The notes under the pieces: model-generated
Seen by the model: only the letters and a program-made list of their open reading frames with translations
What the model was told of the DNA's origin: nothing
Database searches by the model: none
From: Alphaproteobacteria bacterium
Lineage (GTDB): Bacteria > Pseudomonadota > Alphaproteobacteria > Micavibrionales > Micavibrionaceae
DNA: 64,000 nt
NCBI GenBank assembly: GCA_021776025.1
Contig: JAJFGR010000012.1
Location: 310,001-374,000, forward strand
Reading direction: 5' to 3'
In this document: piece after piece, positions 9,494 through 17,338 of the stretch
How positions within the stretch are numbered: the stretch's first letter is position 1
Layout of the letters: the number at the start of each line of letters is the position of its first letter
Position numbers and translations under genes: made by a program

Positions 9494-10867
9494 CTACCTT
9501 TTATCCGCTCTGAGCTTTGCCCAATATTCTAAACGCTTATTGATTTCCCGTTCAAAACCGCGATCGGGGGGATTATAGAATTTCTCGCGTGGAAGATCCT
9601 CGGGGAAGTAATTCTGACCGGAAAAACCTTCGGAGGTGTCATGGTCATATTGATAGCCATCACCGTATCCCTCTTGTTTCATCAATTTTGTCGGCGCATT
9701 GACCGCATGTTTTGGCGGCATCAGCGAGCCGGTTTCTTTGGCTGCGCGTTTTGCGGCCTTAAGCGCCATATAGCTGGCGTTGGATTTGGGCGCGGTGGCC
9801 AGATATGTACAAGCTTGCGCCATAGCCAGCTCCCCTTCCGGCAGGCCTAAGCGCTCGAACGCCTGCCAAGCGGCGATCACAATTTGCAGAGCCTGCGGAT
9901 CTGCGTTTGAGATATCTTCGGAGGCAACGCAGGTCATGCGGCGCAGGATATATTCGGGATTTTCACCACCCTCCAGCATCCGCGCCATCCAATAAAGCGC
10001 GCCATCAACATCAGAAGCGCGCAGGGATTTGTGAAAGGCGCTGATCAGATTGAAATGCGCGTCATCGCCTTTATCATAAAGCGCGGCGCGGCGCTGCACG
10101 GCGTTGAGTAGGCCTTCTTCATCGAGCGTTTCACCTTGGGCCATAATTTGTTCAGCCATGGAGAGTACATAACGTCCATCGCCATCAGCCATCGTTATAA
10201 GAAGGCTGCGGGCCTCAGGGGTCAGAGGGAGAGGCTTGTCTGCTTCCGCTTTTTGCAAAAGCGTTTCGAGAGCTTCTTCGTCCAAGCGCTTAAGAACAAA
10301 GACTTGTGCGCGAGACAAAAGCGCGGCGTTGAGTTCGAATGATGGGTTTTCCGTGGTGGCACCAATAAGCGTGATCGTGCCGTCCTCCATCACAGGGAGG
10401 AAGGCGTCTTGTTGGGATTTGTTGAAACGGTGTATTTCATCCACAAAGAGCAAAGTGCCCTGCCCGTTCGTTTTGCGAATTTTGGCGGAATCGAAAATCT
10501 TGCGTAGATCGCCAACGCCAGAGAAAATAGCGGAGAGCTGTTCGAAATGCAGGTGGGTGTGATCGGCGAGAATGCGGGCCAAGGTGGTTTTACCGCAACC
10601 CGGCGGTCCCCACAGCACCAGCGAGGATAAATGCCCGCCATCAACCATTTTGCGGATCGGGGCGCCCTCGCCCACGAGATGATCCTGACCGGCAATATCC
10701 TCAAGTTTTTGCGGACGCAGACGATCGGCCAGCGGGCGGTTTTTATCGCCTTCTGCTACTCCACCTTCAACTGCAAATAAATCCGCGATGCGCTTGACCT
10801 TGACGTTTGAAATATGAAAGATACTTCTGTTATAACAGCCACAGTGAACATTTAAAGAACAAATCAT
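9494..10867 (-). CDS. rarA: Replication-associated recombination protein A (RarA/MgsA)
   Basis: AAA+ ATPase of the RarA/WHIP/MGS1 family acting at stalled replication forks. Visible are Walker A (LWGPPGCGKTTLA), Walker B (FVDEIHRFNKSQQD), the sensor GATTENPSFE, and the C-terminal tetramerisation region ending in YWAKLRADKR. The start is unclear. The conserved part begins at IADLF (about 10789), yet no ATG, GTG or TTG lies in frame between it and ATG 10867. Using 10867 gives 457 residues, longer than usual, and collides head-on with the nadA start and its probable promoter. A rare ATC (10789, AAGG eight bases upstream) or ATT start is a real alternative. Confidence 0.9.
   Translation of the reverse strand: MICSLNVHCGCYNRSIFHISNVKVKRIADLFAVEGGVAEGDKNRPLADRLRPQKLEDIAGQDHLVGEGAPIRKMVDGGHLSSLVLWGPPGCGKTTLARILADHTHLHFEQLSAIFSGVGDLRKIFDSAKIRKTNGQGTLLFVDEIHRFNKSQQDAFLPVMEDGTITLIGATTENPSFELNAALLSRAQVFVLKRLDEEALETLLQKAEADKPLPLTPEARSLLITMADGDGRYVLSMAEQIMAQGETLDEEGLLNAVQRRAALYDKGDDAHFNLISAFHKSLRASDVDGALYWMARMLEGGENPEYILRRMTCVASEDISNADPQALQIVIAAWQAFERLGLPEGELAMAQACTYLATAPKSNASYMALKAAKRAAKETGSLMPPKHAVNAPTKLMKQEGYGDGYQYDHDTSEGFSGQNYFPEDLPREKFYNPPDRGFEREINKRLEYWAKLRADKR
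10807..10838 (+). promoter_or_regulatory. Probable nadA promoter with symmetric extended -10
   Basis: TTGAAA at 10807-10812, an 18-bp spacer, and TATAAC at 10831-10836 preceded by TG (10828-10829) make a sigma70-like extended -10 promoter that would start transcription about 23 nt before the nadA ATG. The -10 lies inside a perfect 12-bp palindrome, CTGTTATAACAG (10827-10838), so the same TGTTATAAC element is also read leftward toward rarA. It could be a bidirectional promoter or an operator; both are inferences from sequence alone. Confidence 0.55.
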
Positions 10868-11876
10868 GTCAGCAGAGCGTTTAGAATATACGGATGAGGT
10901 CGCACAAGCGACATTAGGCATTTATAAGAAGCTTGAGGACCAGTATAAGGCAGAGCACTGGAAGACGCTTGCGCCCTATATCTATGAGATTAACCGCCTG
11001 AAACGTGAGAAAAACGCGGTTATTCTGGCACATAATTACATGACGCCGGATATTTTCCATGGCGTGGGCGACGTTGTTGGCGATTCGCTAATGCTGGCGC
11101 AAAAAGCGGCGGAGAGTGATGCTGATATTATTGTACAGGGCGGTGTGCATTTTATGGCCGAGACGTCGAAAATTCTCTGCCCGGAGAAAAAAGTGCTGAT
11201 GCCGGATATGAAAGCGGGCTGTTCTTTGGCAGAATCGATTACAGCGGATGATGTACGTAAATTGAAGGCTGACCACCCTGGTATTCCCGTTATCACATAT
11301 GTGAACACATCGGCGGAAGTGAAAGCAGAAAGCGATGTATGCTGTACATCCTCGAACGCTCTTAAAATTGTAAATGCGCTGGGCGCAGAAGGCCATGACA
11401 CTGTTATCATGACGCCGGATAAGTTTCTGGCGCAAAATGTAGCGGCGGAAACGGATGTTAAAATTATCATCTGGGAAGGTAGCTGCATGGTTCATGAGCG
11501 CTTTAGCGCTGAGGATGTACGCCGCATGCGCGCGCAGCACGGCAATGTGTTTGTGATGGCGCACCCGGAATGTCCACCAGACGTCATGGCCGAATCTGAT
11601 TTTTCCGGCTCGACCGCTCAGATTGATAATTACATCAAAGAACACAAGCCCGCGAAGGCTATCTTGATGACAGAATGCTCGATGGGCGGGAACATCGCCG
11701 CAGCAAACCCAGAAGTGAAAATTGTAGGAACCTGTCAGATGTGCCCGCATATGAAGCGTATTTCCCTACCTAAGATCCTTAAGGCGCTTCAAACCGAAGA
11801 GCCGGGAGTGCATGTTGATGCAGAAATTTCCAAACGCGCGCGGGTTGCTGTTGAACGCATGTTGGAGCTTAGTTAG
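10866..11876 (+). CDS. nadA: Quinolinate synthase A
   Basis: Condenses iminoaspartate with dihydroxyacetone phosphate to quinolinate, using a 4Fe-4S cluster, in de novo NAD synthesis. The protein has 336 residues with the expected cysteines: Cys119 in KAGCSLAES, Cys207 in WEGSCMVHE and Cys290/Cys293 in GTCQMCPHMKR. AVILAHNYM near residue 51 and GDSLMLAQKA near 72 are further family blocks. The ATG at 10866 fits the family N-terminus. nadC starts on the base after its stop codon. A nadB (aspartate oxidase) gene, which often lies in this operon, is not here and must be elsewhere or replaced by aspartate dehydrogenase. Confidence 0.97.
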   Translation: MSAERLEYTDEVAQATLGIYKKLEDQYKAEHWKTLAPYIYEINRLKREKNAVILAHNYMTPDIFHGVGDVVGDSLMLAQKAAESDADIIVQGGVHFMAETSKILCPEKKVLMPDMKAGCSLAESITADDVRKLKADHPGIPVITYVNTSAEVKAESDVCCTSSNALKIVNALGAEGHDTVIMTPDKFLAQNVAAETDVKIIIWEGSCMVHERFSAEDVRRMRAQHGNVFVMAHPECPPDVMAESDFSGSTAQIDNYIKEHKPAKAILMTECSMGGNIAAANPEVKIVGTCQMCPHMKRISLPKILKALQTEEPGVHVDAEISKRARVAVERMLELS

Positions 11877-12719
11877 ATGCTTTCACCAATTTATATTGAA
11901 GAACACGTTAAAGCTGCCCTCAAAGAAGATTTGGGGCACGGATTTGATATTACCTCCAATCTTCTCATTCCCGCAGGACAAGAAGCTAAAGGTGCTATCA
12001 AGGCGCGTGAGAGCGGACGGCTTGCAGGGCTTATTGTTGCTTTGTCGACATTCTCTTTCACAGATATTGATTTTGACATGACCGTAATGGCCGAGGATGG
12101 TGCGGATTTAAAAAAAGGCGATGTGATTGCCGAAATTATTGGCCCAGCGCGCAGCCTTCTTACAGCCGAGCGCGTGGCGCTCAACTTCATGAGCCAGATG
12201 AGCGGTGTTGCGACGCTTACCGCAAAGTATGTTGAGAAGATCAAAGATACTGGATGCGAGATTTGCGATACGCGCAAAACTATTCCTGGACTGCGGCTCT
12301 TCCAGAAATATGCGGTTGAGATTGGCGGTGGATCTAATCACCGGTTTGGATTGGATGATGCCATCCTCATTAAAGACAATCACATTGCTGTGGCGGGTGG
12401 AATCTCTGAAGCTCTCGATCAGGTCCATATGCTCGCAGGGCACACAAAGAAAATTGAAATTGAGGTTGATAATCTCAAGCAACTTGATGAGGTTATGGCC
12501 AACGGTAAAGCCGATATTGTCATGCTGGATAATTTTGAGCTCCCGGATCTTAAAAAAGCTGTTGGGCGAACAAAAGGGCGCATTACGAGCGAGGCCTCTG
12601 GTGGTATAATCCTTGAAACTGTACGCGCCATCGCTGAAACGGGTGTTGATTACATCTCAATTGGCGCTTTGACGCACAGTGCCCCAGCGTTGGATATCGC
12701 GCTCGATATTGATGTCTAA
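11877..12719 (+). CDS. nadC: Nicotinate-nucleotide pyrophosphorylase (quinolinate phosphoribosyltransferase)
   Basis: Turns quinolinate and PRPP into nicotinate mononucleotide with release of CO2. The 280-residue protein has the family order: N-terminal open-faced sandwich with EDLGHGFDITS near residue 16, then the barrel with TAERVALNFMSQMSG near 95, CDTRKTIPGLR near 130, GGSNHRFGLDDAILIKDNH near 150-168 and the phosphate-binding GVDYISIGALTHS near the C-terminus. It is contiguous with nadA (TAG followed at once by ATG), giving a nadA-nadC operon. Confidence 0.97.
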   Translation: MLSPIYIEEHVKAALKEDLGHGFDITSNLLIPAGQEAKGAIKARESGRLAGLIVALSTFSFTDIDFDMTVMAEDGADLKKGDVIAEIIGPARSLLTAERVALNFMSQMSGVATLTAKYVEKIKDTGCEICDTRKTIPGLRLFQKYAVEIGGGSNHRFGLDDAILIKDNHIAVAGGISEALDQVHMLAGHTKKIEIEVDNLKQLDEVMANGKADIVMLDNFELPDLKKAVGRTKGRITSEASGGIILETVRAIAETGVDYISIGALTHSAPALDIALDIDV

Positions 12720-12969
12720 AGAGCGCATTGCCGTTAAATTAGCCCCAAAATCATCAAAAAATGACGTTTTAGGATGGGAAACTGACCTTTTTGGTGAAAA
12801 GACCCTGAAATGCGCTGTCACAGCCATTCCTGAGAAGGGAAAAGCCAACAAATCACTGATTACGCTGTTATCCGCGCATTTTGATGTACCAAAGTCCGCG
12901 ATTATGATTGTACGCGGGGATAAATCACGCTTAAAAATCATTGAAATTCAAGGACTTAAAGATAATTAA
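12712..12969 (+). CDS. DUF167/YggU family small protein
   Basis: An 85-residue protein with the YggU fold signatures: IAVKLAPKSSKN at the N-terminus, VTAIPEKGKANKSLI in the middle and IMIVRGDKSRLKIIEI toward the end. The function of the family is unknown. The ATG at 12712 overlaps the nadC stop by 8 bp, and the frame upstream of it is just nadC in another register, so this start is preferred. It is the last gene of the nad operon. Confidence 0.85.
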   Translation: MSKERIAVKLAPKSSKNDVLGWETDLFGEKTLKCAVTAIPEKGKANKSLITLLSAHFDVPKSAIMIVRGDKSRLKIIEIQGLKDN

Positions 12970-13067
12970 GAAAAATAAAATTATAGACCTAAATTTTAGC
13001 TTTCCTTTCACTTTTTAATGAGATAATAATATGGTAAATATATTTTTAAGGGCGGGCTTAAAAACTT

Positions 13068-13652
13068 ATGAAATTTGGGCGTTTTTATAATCTTATTCTG
13101 ACCATGAGTTTCGGTGCATTTATGCTTTTCGGATTCATTTCGTCATGTTTTGCTGATGAGAGCATTAAAGCTCTGACAGAAAACAATGTTAAAACTTTCA
13201 TTGAAAATACGACGGAGATCACCACAGGCAAAAGCAACGATTTGTCTTCAGAAAAAATTGCAGCCTATCTTGATAAGCATTTGGATAAGAAAGCACGGTT
13301 TAAAAGCGTTATGAAATACCATATCCCCGGCCTGCCGCCACAGGAAGCATCCATAAGCCTTGATAAGAGCGGATTCATGAAATCTGTCAACGAGGGCGCT
13401 CAATCAGCGGAAAATTACGAAAATCTTATAGAGATTCAGGATATTAAAGTCGCTTCAAACGGCAAAAAAGCTTTTGTTAAAACCCAAAGCACAGAATACG
13501 CAACCATGGCTGTACCCACAGCCGATGGCGGCAGCGAAGACGTTCCTATGGAAGGGATATCTGAATGTACGCAGATCATTTCACTACATAAAGGCGTGAT
13601 TCAGATGTATAGCGCCAATTGCGTCACCAATATCGAGTTTCTCGAATATTAA
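13068..13652 (+). CDS. Secreted protein of unknown function
   Basis: 194 residues with a clear Sec signal peptide: basic MKFGR, a hydrophobic core, and a likely cut after CFA near residue 29. The mature part mixes helix and strand, with two late cysteines (in SECTQII and SANCVTN) that could pair. The layout, an N-terminal helical part followed by a curved sheet ending in a Cys-containing strand, is loosely like small periplasmic substrate-binding or SnoaL-like folds, but no family is recognised. The upstream 98 bp are AT-rich and may hold its promoter. It precedes the serine-protease-like gene by 40 bp and may share its transcript. Confidence 0.7.
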   Translation: MKFGRFYNLILTMSFGAFMLFGFISSCFADESIKALTENNVKTFIENTTEITTGKSNDLSSEKIAAYLDKHLDKKARFKSVMKYHIPGLPPQEASISLDKSGFMKSVNEGAQSAENYENLIEIQDIKVASNGKKAFVKTQSTEYATMAVPTADGGSEDVPMEGISECTQIISLHKGVIQMYSANCVTNIEFLEY

Positions 13653-13692
13653 TCAATTGACATAATGCTGTATTTTACGTATATTCCTGTGC

Positions 13693-14349
13693 ATGTCAGC
13701 AGGAATTCAAAGAGCAAAAGATTCTTTTGTAGTTATTGACGGAGATGCAGATCTACGCCGAGGTATCGTCATAGGGAAAGGTGATAAGATATTAACGGCG
13801 CTGCATGACCTTCGCAAGAACACAGCTTTCAAAATTTTTCTTCCTGAGAATAACGCTAGCCATGGTGCCCGTGTATCTATGGGCAGCCTTCACATTAGCG
13901 CTAATGAAGCGCTAGATGCTGCGATTATTTACTTACCTGGAACTATAACGGATACATGGGCCGCTGTGGCGGGTAAAAAATCGTTGAACCCTTTTGCAGC
14001 GCGTCACCTTATTACAGATGTCAGCGGCGCTATTGAGACGCAGAAGCTGGCCGTTAACAAAGACGCAACAAGCAATCTGCAATATATATTTGATGAAAGC
14101 GACATACGGCTCGATGCACGTAATTTTGAAGTTTTAAGAGCCAATGCGCAACTGGGGAAAACGCATTCAGGATCAATTATTACCAATGGCAATGGAGAAG
14201 TGCAAGCCATAGTGTCGGGCGTTATTAACGATCGGAATAAAAGTTTAAAGCGCCGTGCCAGTGGATTATTGGGCGGAAAGAGCAACGATTTTTTTGTAAC
14301 GAAACAAAATGTCTTGGCTCGCTTCATCGACGAAAATATTCACTCTTAA
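13693..14349 (+). CDS. Possible trypsin-like serine peptidase, cytoplasmic
   Basis: A 218-residue protein without signal peptide. The segment [17 protein letters not shown] (24-40) resembles the strand and TAxH motif of trypsin/HtrA folds with His38; [11 protein letters not shown] (73-83) resembles the DxAll motif with Asp75; and [22 protein letters not shown] (from 155) resembles GxSGGPll..G.v.Givs with Ser159. The spacing of these three fits a chymotrypsin-like catalytic triad. The second Gly of the usual GxSGG is replaced (HSGS), so activity is uncertain. ATG 13693 lacks a strong ribosome site. The gene converges with sdhB and overlaps its end by 4 bp. Confidence 0.5.
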   Translation: MSAGIQRAKDSFVVIDGDADLRRGIVIGKGDKILTALHDLRKNTAFKIFLPENNASHGARVSMGSLHISANEALDAAIIYLPGTITDTWAAVAGKKSLNPFAARHLITDVSGAIETQKLAVNKDATSNLQYIFDESDIRLDARNFEVLRANAQLGKTHSGSIITNGNGEVQAIVSGVINDRNKSLKRRASGLLGGKSNDFFVTKQNVLARFIDENIHS

Positions 14350-15137
14350 CGGCGCATCGCCATCAATTTCTTAATTTCAGCAATAGCTTTGGCCGGGTTG
14401 AGACCTTTCGGGCAGGTATTCGTGCAGTTCATAATCGTATGACAACGATAGAGGCGGAACGGATCTTCGAGCGCATCGAGGCGCTCCCCAGTCGCTTCAT
14501 CGCGGCTGTCGGCGATCCAGCGATAGGCTTGCAGCAGAATCGCAGGCCCTAAGAAACGATCACCATTCCACCAATAAGATGGGCAGGACGTTGAACAGCA
14601 GAAACATAAAATGCAGCCGGCGGGGCCATTGCCGTCCGCTCCATTCAGAAGGGTTGAATCCACATCCGTTTGCAGGCGTTCGCGGCCGGGGGCCGGGCTG
14701 TCGGTTTTAAGCCACGGCTCAATCGATGTGTATTGCGCGTAGACGTGATTAAGATCGGGAACGAGGTCCTTGACCACTGGCATATGCGGCAACGGGGTGA
14801 TTTTGACATCGCCGGAAACATCATCGATGGCTTTGGTGCATGCTAATGTATTCGTACCATCAATATTCATCGCGCAGGACCCACAAATTCCTTCACGGCA
14901 GGACCGGCGGAAAGTCAGAGATTGGTCAACATCGTCTTTGATATGAATCAGCGCATCGAGGACCATAGGCCCGCATTTATTGAGATCAATTGTATATTCA
15001 TCAAGGCGTGGATTGTCTTCGTCATCCGGGTTCCAGCGGTAGACCTTAAATGTTTTTGTGCGAGAAGCGCCGTTTGCGGCGTTGATCTGCTCGCCTTTGG
15101 TAATTTTAGAATTTTGAGGAAGTGTGAATTCAGCCAT
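14346..15137 (-). CDS. sdhB: Succinate dehydrogenase iron-sulfur subunit
   Basis: Complex II subunit that passes electrons from the SdhA flavin to ubiquinone. The 263 residues carry all three clusters: [16 protein letters not shown] for 2Fe-2[17 protein letters not shown] for 4Fe-4S and [17 protein letters not shown] for 3Fe-4S. Unusually it is not directly behind sdhA: about 2.2 kb with a small membrane protein gene, a GNAT gene and a GGDEL gene lie between. It therefore needs its own promoter, probably in the AT-rich 15138-15255. A relic of the sdhA 3' end remains about 430 bp upstream. Confidence 0.98.
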   Translation of the reverse strand: MAEFTLPQNSKITKGEQINAANGASRTKTFKVYRWNPDDEDNPRLDEYTIDLNKCGPMVLDALIHIKDDVDQSLTFRRSCREGICGSCAMNIDGTNTLACTKAIDDVSGDVKITPLPHMPVVKDLVPDLNHVYAQYTSIEPWLKTDSPAPGRERLQTDVDSTLLNGADGNGPAGCILCFCCSTSCPSYWWNGDRFLGPAILLQAYRWIADSRDEATGERLDALEDPFRLYRCHTIMNCTNTCPKGLNPAKAIAEIKKLMAMRR

Positions 15138-15255
15138 TTTTGTCTATTTCTTTTCAGTTCTGCAATAATCAGTATAATGTTTTGATAATATTATAAAAGT
15201 TATAAAAAACATTTTCATTGTCATAATTTTAAAAATACACTAATTAGAATGCACA

Positions 15256-15573
15256 ATGTCGACAGAAAATGAAAAAAACGAATACCTTCTGAGTATTCCA
15301 GCCGATCTGCCTGGGGATGAGCTTGTCGTACCAATCGCTGTACGAGCACTCGGTACCGTGGGGTTATCCGGTTTAAGCATTTATTCCGTCTTTAACGCTT
15401 CCACACCACGTGATGCGGCGGTAACTCTAGCAGCAGGACTCGCAGCATATTTCTGCGCAAAAGCGTATAGCCGCCTTAACGAACAATACCGAAGCACCAT
15501 AAATTCTCAAAAATTTGAAGGTCGAGCAAACGTGCAACTCAACTGGCGTAATTTAAATAGCGCCCCAGATTAA
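15256..15573 (+). CDS. Small membrane protein, unknown
   Basis: 105 residues, with a polar acidic N-terminus, one or two hydrophobic segments around residues 28-46 and 53-70, and a polar C-terminus. No family recognised. It is divergent from sdhB. Its stop codon overlaps the outer end of the decayed sdhA fragment, so the gene lies between that fragment and sdhB and may have arrived with the rearrangement that split the sdh operon. ATG 15256 has no strong ribosome site. Confidence 0.6.
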   Translation: MSTENEKNEYLLSIPADLPGDELVVPIAVRALGTVGLSGLSIYSVFNASTPRDAAVTLAAGLAAYFCAKAYSRLNEQYRSTINSQKFEGRANVQLNWRNLNSAPD

Positions 15574-15653
15574 TAAACCCGTTTTTTTGGTGGGATAGGC
15601 TCGACCTAGTCGGTCAATCACAAAACCACGCTCGTGTCAACACGGTTTTTTCC
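15571..15653 (-). pseudogene. Decayed 3' end of sdhA (second copy)
   Basis: Read leftward, this stretch encodes GKNRVDTSVVL, stop, LTD, stop, VEPIPPKKRVY, stop. The intact SdhA ends [19 protein letters not shown], then [10 protein letters not shown], with the same TAA, so the two align over about 30 codons with two internal stops and two missing codons. The last 48 bp also align at the DNA level with 17338-17386. It shows that sdhA once ended here, next to sdhB, and marks a duplication or insertion boundary. The rest of 15654-15780 shows nothing recognisable apart from a small hairpin. Confidence 0.8.
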
Positions 15654-15781
15654 GCTTTGGAATTGCTGCGCCTCTTTTTGGCGCATAAAAAACATAGGAG
15701 ACTTTTTATCATATGCGGCTTGATGAGGATGTTTAATTATGTAAATTAAAATAATGGCTTAGCGAGCAAGTTTGCGCCCCC

Positions 15782-15809
15782 TGTTAATTTTATGTAAAAT
15801 GCATATAAT
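15782..15809 (+). promoter_or_regulatory. Probable promoter of the GNAT gene
   Basis: A perfect TATAAT lies at 15804-15809, 20 bp before the ATG at 15829; the best -35 match, TGTTAA at 15782-15787, is weak (16-bp spacer). AAGGAAG at 15813-15819 is a good ribosome-binding site for that ATG. Confidence 0.45.
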
Positions 15810-15828
15810 ATTAAGGAAGCGTTAACAA

Positions 15829-16296
15829 ATGAACACAACAACAGACATTTCATTCAGGCCATCGCAATCCGACGCCAGCAAGTCCTATGCTTTTGATCTA
15901 TTTAAAAGAACAGCCAAAGACAACGTTGTCGCTATAAAAGGACACTGGTGTGACGAAAGCGAAGAACAGACATTCATGGCCGGCTTTAGCGGCGAAGGGG
16001 CCTATATCATTGAGTATAACAATGAAATCGTAGGGTGCTTTTGCCTCAAGGAACAGGATAATAGCTACATGTTACAACGCATGTATGTTGAGCCCTCTAT
16101 GCAGGGTATGGGATTGGGCTCAAAAATCCTTGAGCACGCCAAAAATGTAGCAAGTAAAAATGGTAAATTTTTAGATTTGGAAGTACTGTTTACCAACAAA
16201 AAAGCCTTCAGCATCTATAAGAAAAAGGGGTTTGAAGTTATTTACAAGAAGCCCCTTGGCTATGGCATGCGCTTAAAAACAATCACAACACATTAA
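15829..16296 (+). CDS. GNAT family N-acetyltransferase
   Basis: 155 residues with the GNAT fold: MLQRMYVEPSMQGMGLGSKI around 82-101 contains the acetyl-CoA pyrophosphate loop (Q-x-x-G-x-G/L-G), followed by the LDLEVLFTNKKAFSIYKKKGFE helix and strand at about 119-140. It probably moves an acetyl group from acetyl-CoA to a small molecule or protein amine; the substrate is unknown. It sits in the block that separates sdhA from sdhB and converges with the GGDEL gene. Confidence 0.85.
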   Translation: MNTTTDISFRPSQSDASKSYAFDLFKRTAKDNVVAIKGHWCDESEEQTFMAGFSGEGAYIIEYNNEIVGCFCLKEQDNSYMLQRMYVEPSMQGMGLGSKILEHAKNVASKNGKFLDLEVLFTNKKAFSIYKKKGFEVIYKKPLGYGMRLKTITTH

Positions 16297-16343
16297 TGAA
16301 CCCGCTCTTCTTACATATTTGCAGATTTCATAGACCTAAATTA

Positions 16344-17270
16344 CTAAATGATTGTAGGCACATCTTCTCCACCAGAATTATTAAGGTTTTCTAAAGCTTG
16401 CTGTACCAACGCTTTCAATCTTTTGTTTTTAGGATGGTGAGGATCATCTGCTCCGCCGGGTAAGTTTTCTGCTTTGCCCTCATACCATTTGTCGAAATAC
16501 ATAGCCTCATCGGCTTTTTTAATAAAAGCTAGCATATTATTCTCATCCGTTAATTTCAGATCCAGATCATTTTTTGTAAAAGACGAAATCCCTATGCTCG
16601 CCCCGACAGGATAAGGCTTATTATTTTTATCGAAATAGACAAGACCACCCAGAGTAGAGCGAATCATTTTACGCACAGCTTCTTTATCCAAATGCCGCCC
16701 GTAATTATAAGAGATAAGAAGTATCAGTTCATCGCCCCCAAGCCTTCCGACAGTATCCTCAGCTTCGGTGTCAAAAGAGCGGCCTTTGGCAACAACGTCG
16801 TCTTGTCTGTTAAAACGACCTAATAAGCGCTTGGAGACTTCGCGTAAAGCATCATCCCCCGCCTCATGCCCCAAAGCATCGTTCACAGCCTTAAAACCAT
16901 CCAGATCGATAAAAATGACAGCCGTCTCGATATTATTACCATTAGCCATCTTATTGTTATCGTTACAGCTCTTTATATTCTGAATTCTTTCAGCTAAAGC
17001 AGCCATAACGCCATCCCGATTAGGAAGACCTGTAAGCTTATCTGTCATGGCTTTGCTCTTCAAAAGCGCATTTTCAGTCACCAGTTGCCTCATTGTCGCG
17101 CCATCTTTGATGGTGCGAGACCCTAAACGTATTGCCGCTGTAGCAAGTGTACAAGCTTCTATGATCTGACCCGCCTGTCGTGCCTGTTGCGCCTGTTCCA
17201 AAAGCGCATCGACGGCATCCATATGCGGGTCAGCGAAAGCTCTTTTCAATTTCGGGTGTTCAGCAGCCAT
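16344..17270 (-). CDS. GGDEF-family (GGDEL) probable diguanylate cyclase
   Basis: A soluble 308-residue protein. The first 75 residues are helical and resemble a dimerising coil. The cyclase domain starts at DKLTGLPNRDG (78-87), has the metal-binding FIDLDGFKAVND (120-131) and the signature GGDEL (178-182) in place of GGDEF. A glutamine/aspartate pair RQDD (155-158) would match the inhibitory RxxD site, but about 14 extra residues (161-174) separate it from GGDEL, so product inhibition may be altered. It may make c-di-GMP. It lies directly downstream of sdhA on the same strand, in the block that splits the sdh operon. Confidence 0.82.
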   Translation of the reverse strand: MAAEHPKLKRAFADPHMDAVDALLEQAQQARQAGQIIEACTLATAAIRLGSRTIKDGATMRQLVTENALLKSKAMTDKLTGLPNRDGVMAALAERIQNIKSCNDNNKMANGNNIETAVIFIDLDGFKAVNDALGHEAGDDALREVSKRLLGRFNRQDDVVAKGRSFDTEAEDTVGRLGGDELILLISYNYGRHLDKEAVRKMIRSTLGGLVYFDKNNKPYPVGASIGISSFTKNDLDLKLTDENNMLAFIKKADEAMYFDKWYEGKAENLPGGADDPHHPKNKRLKALVQQALENLNNSGGEDVPTII

Positions 17271-17338
17271 TGCCTTGCTCCTTACATGGGTAAAAATAAC
17301 GGCTAAAGCTACCTTATTTTACATATTTATGCAAGTTT

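Noticed and set aside
15667-15685. TGCGCC/GGCGCA hairpin as a terminator
   Set aside because: Six-bp stem followed by A rather than T on the plus strand; on the minus strand the T run precedes the stem.
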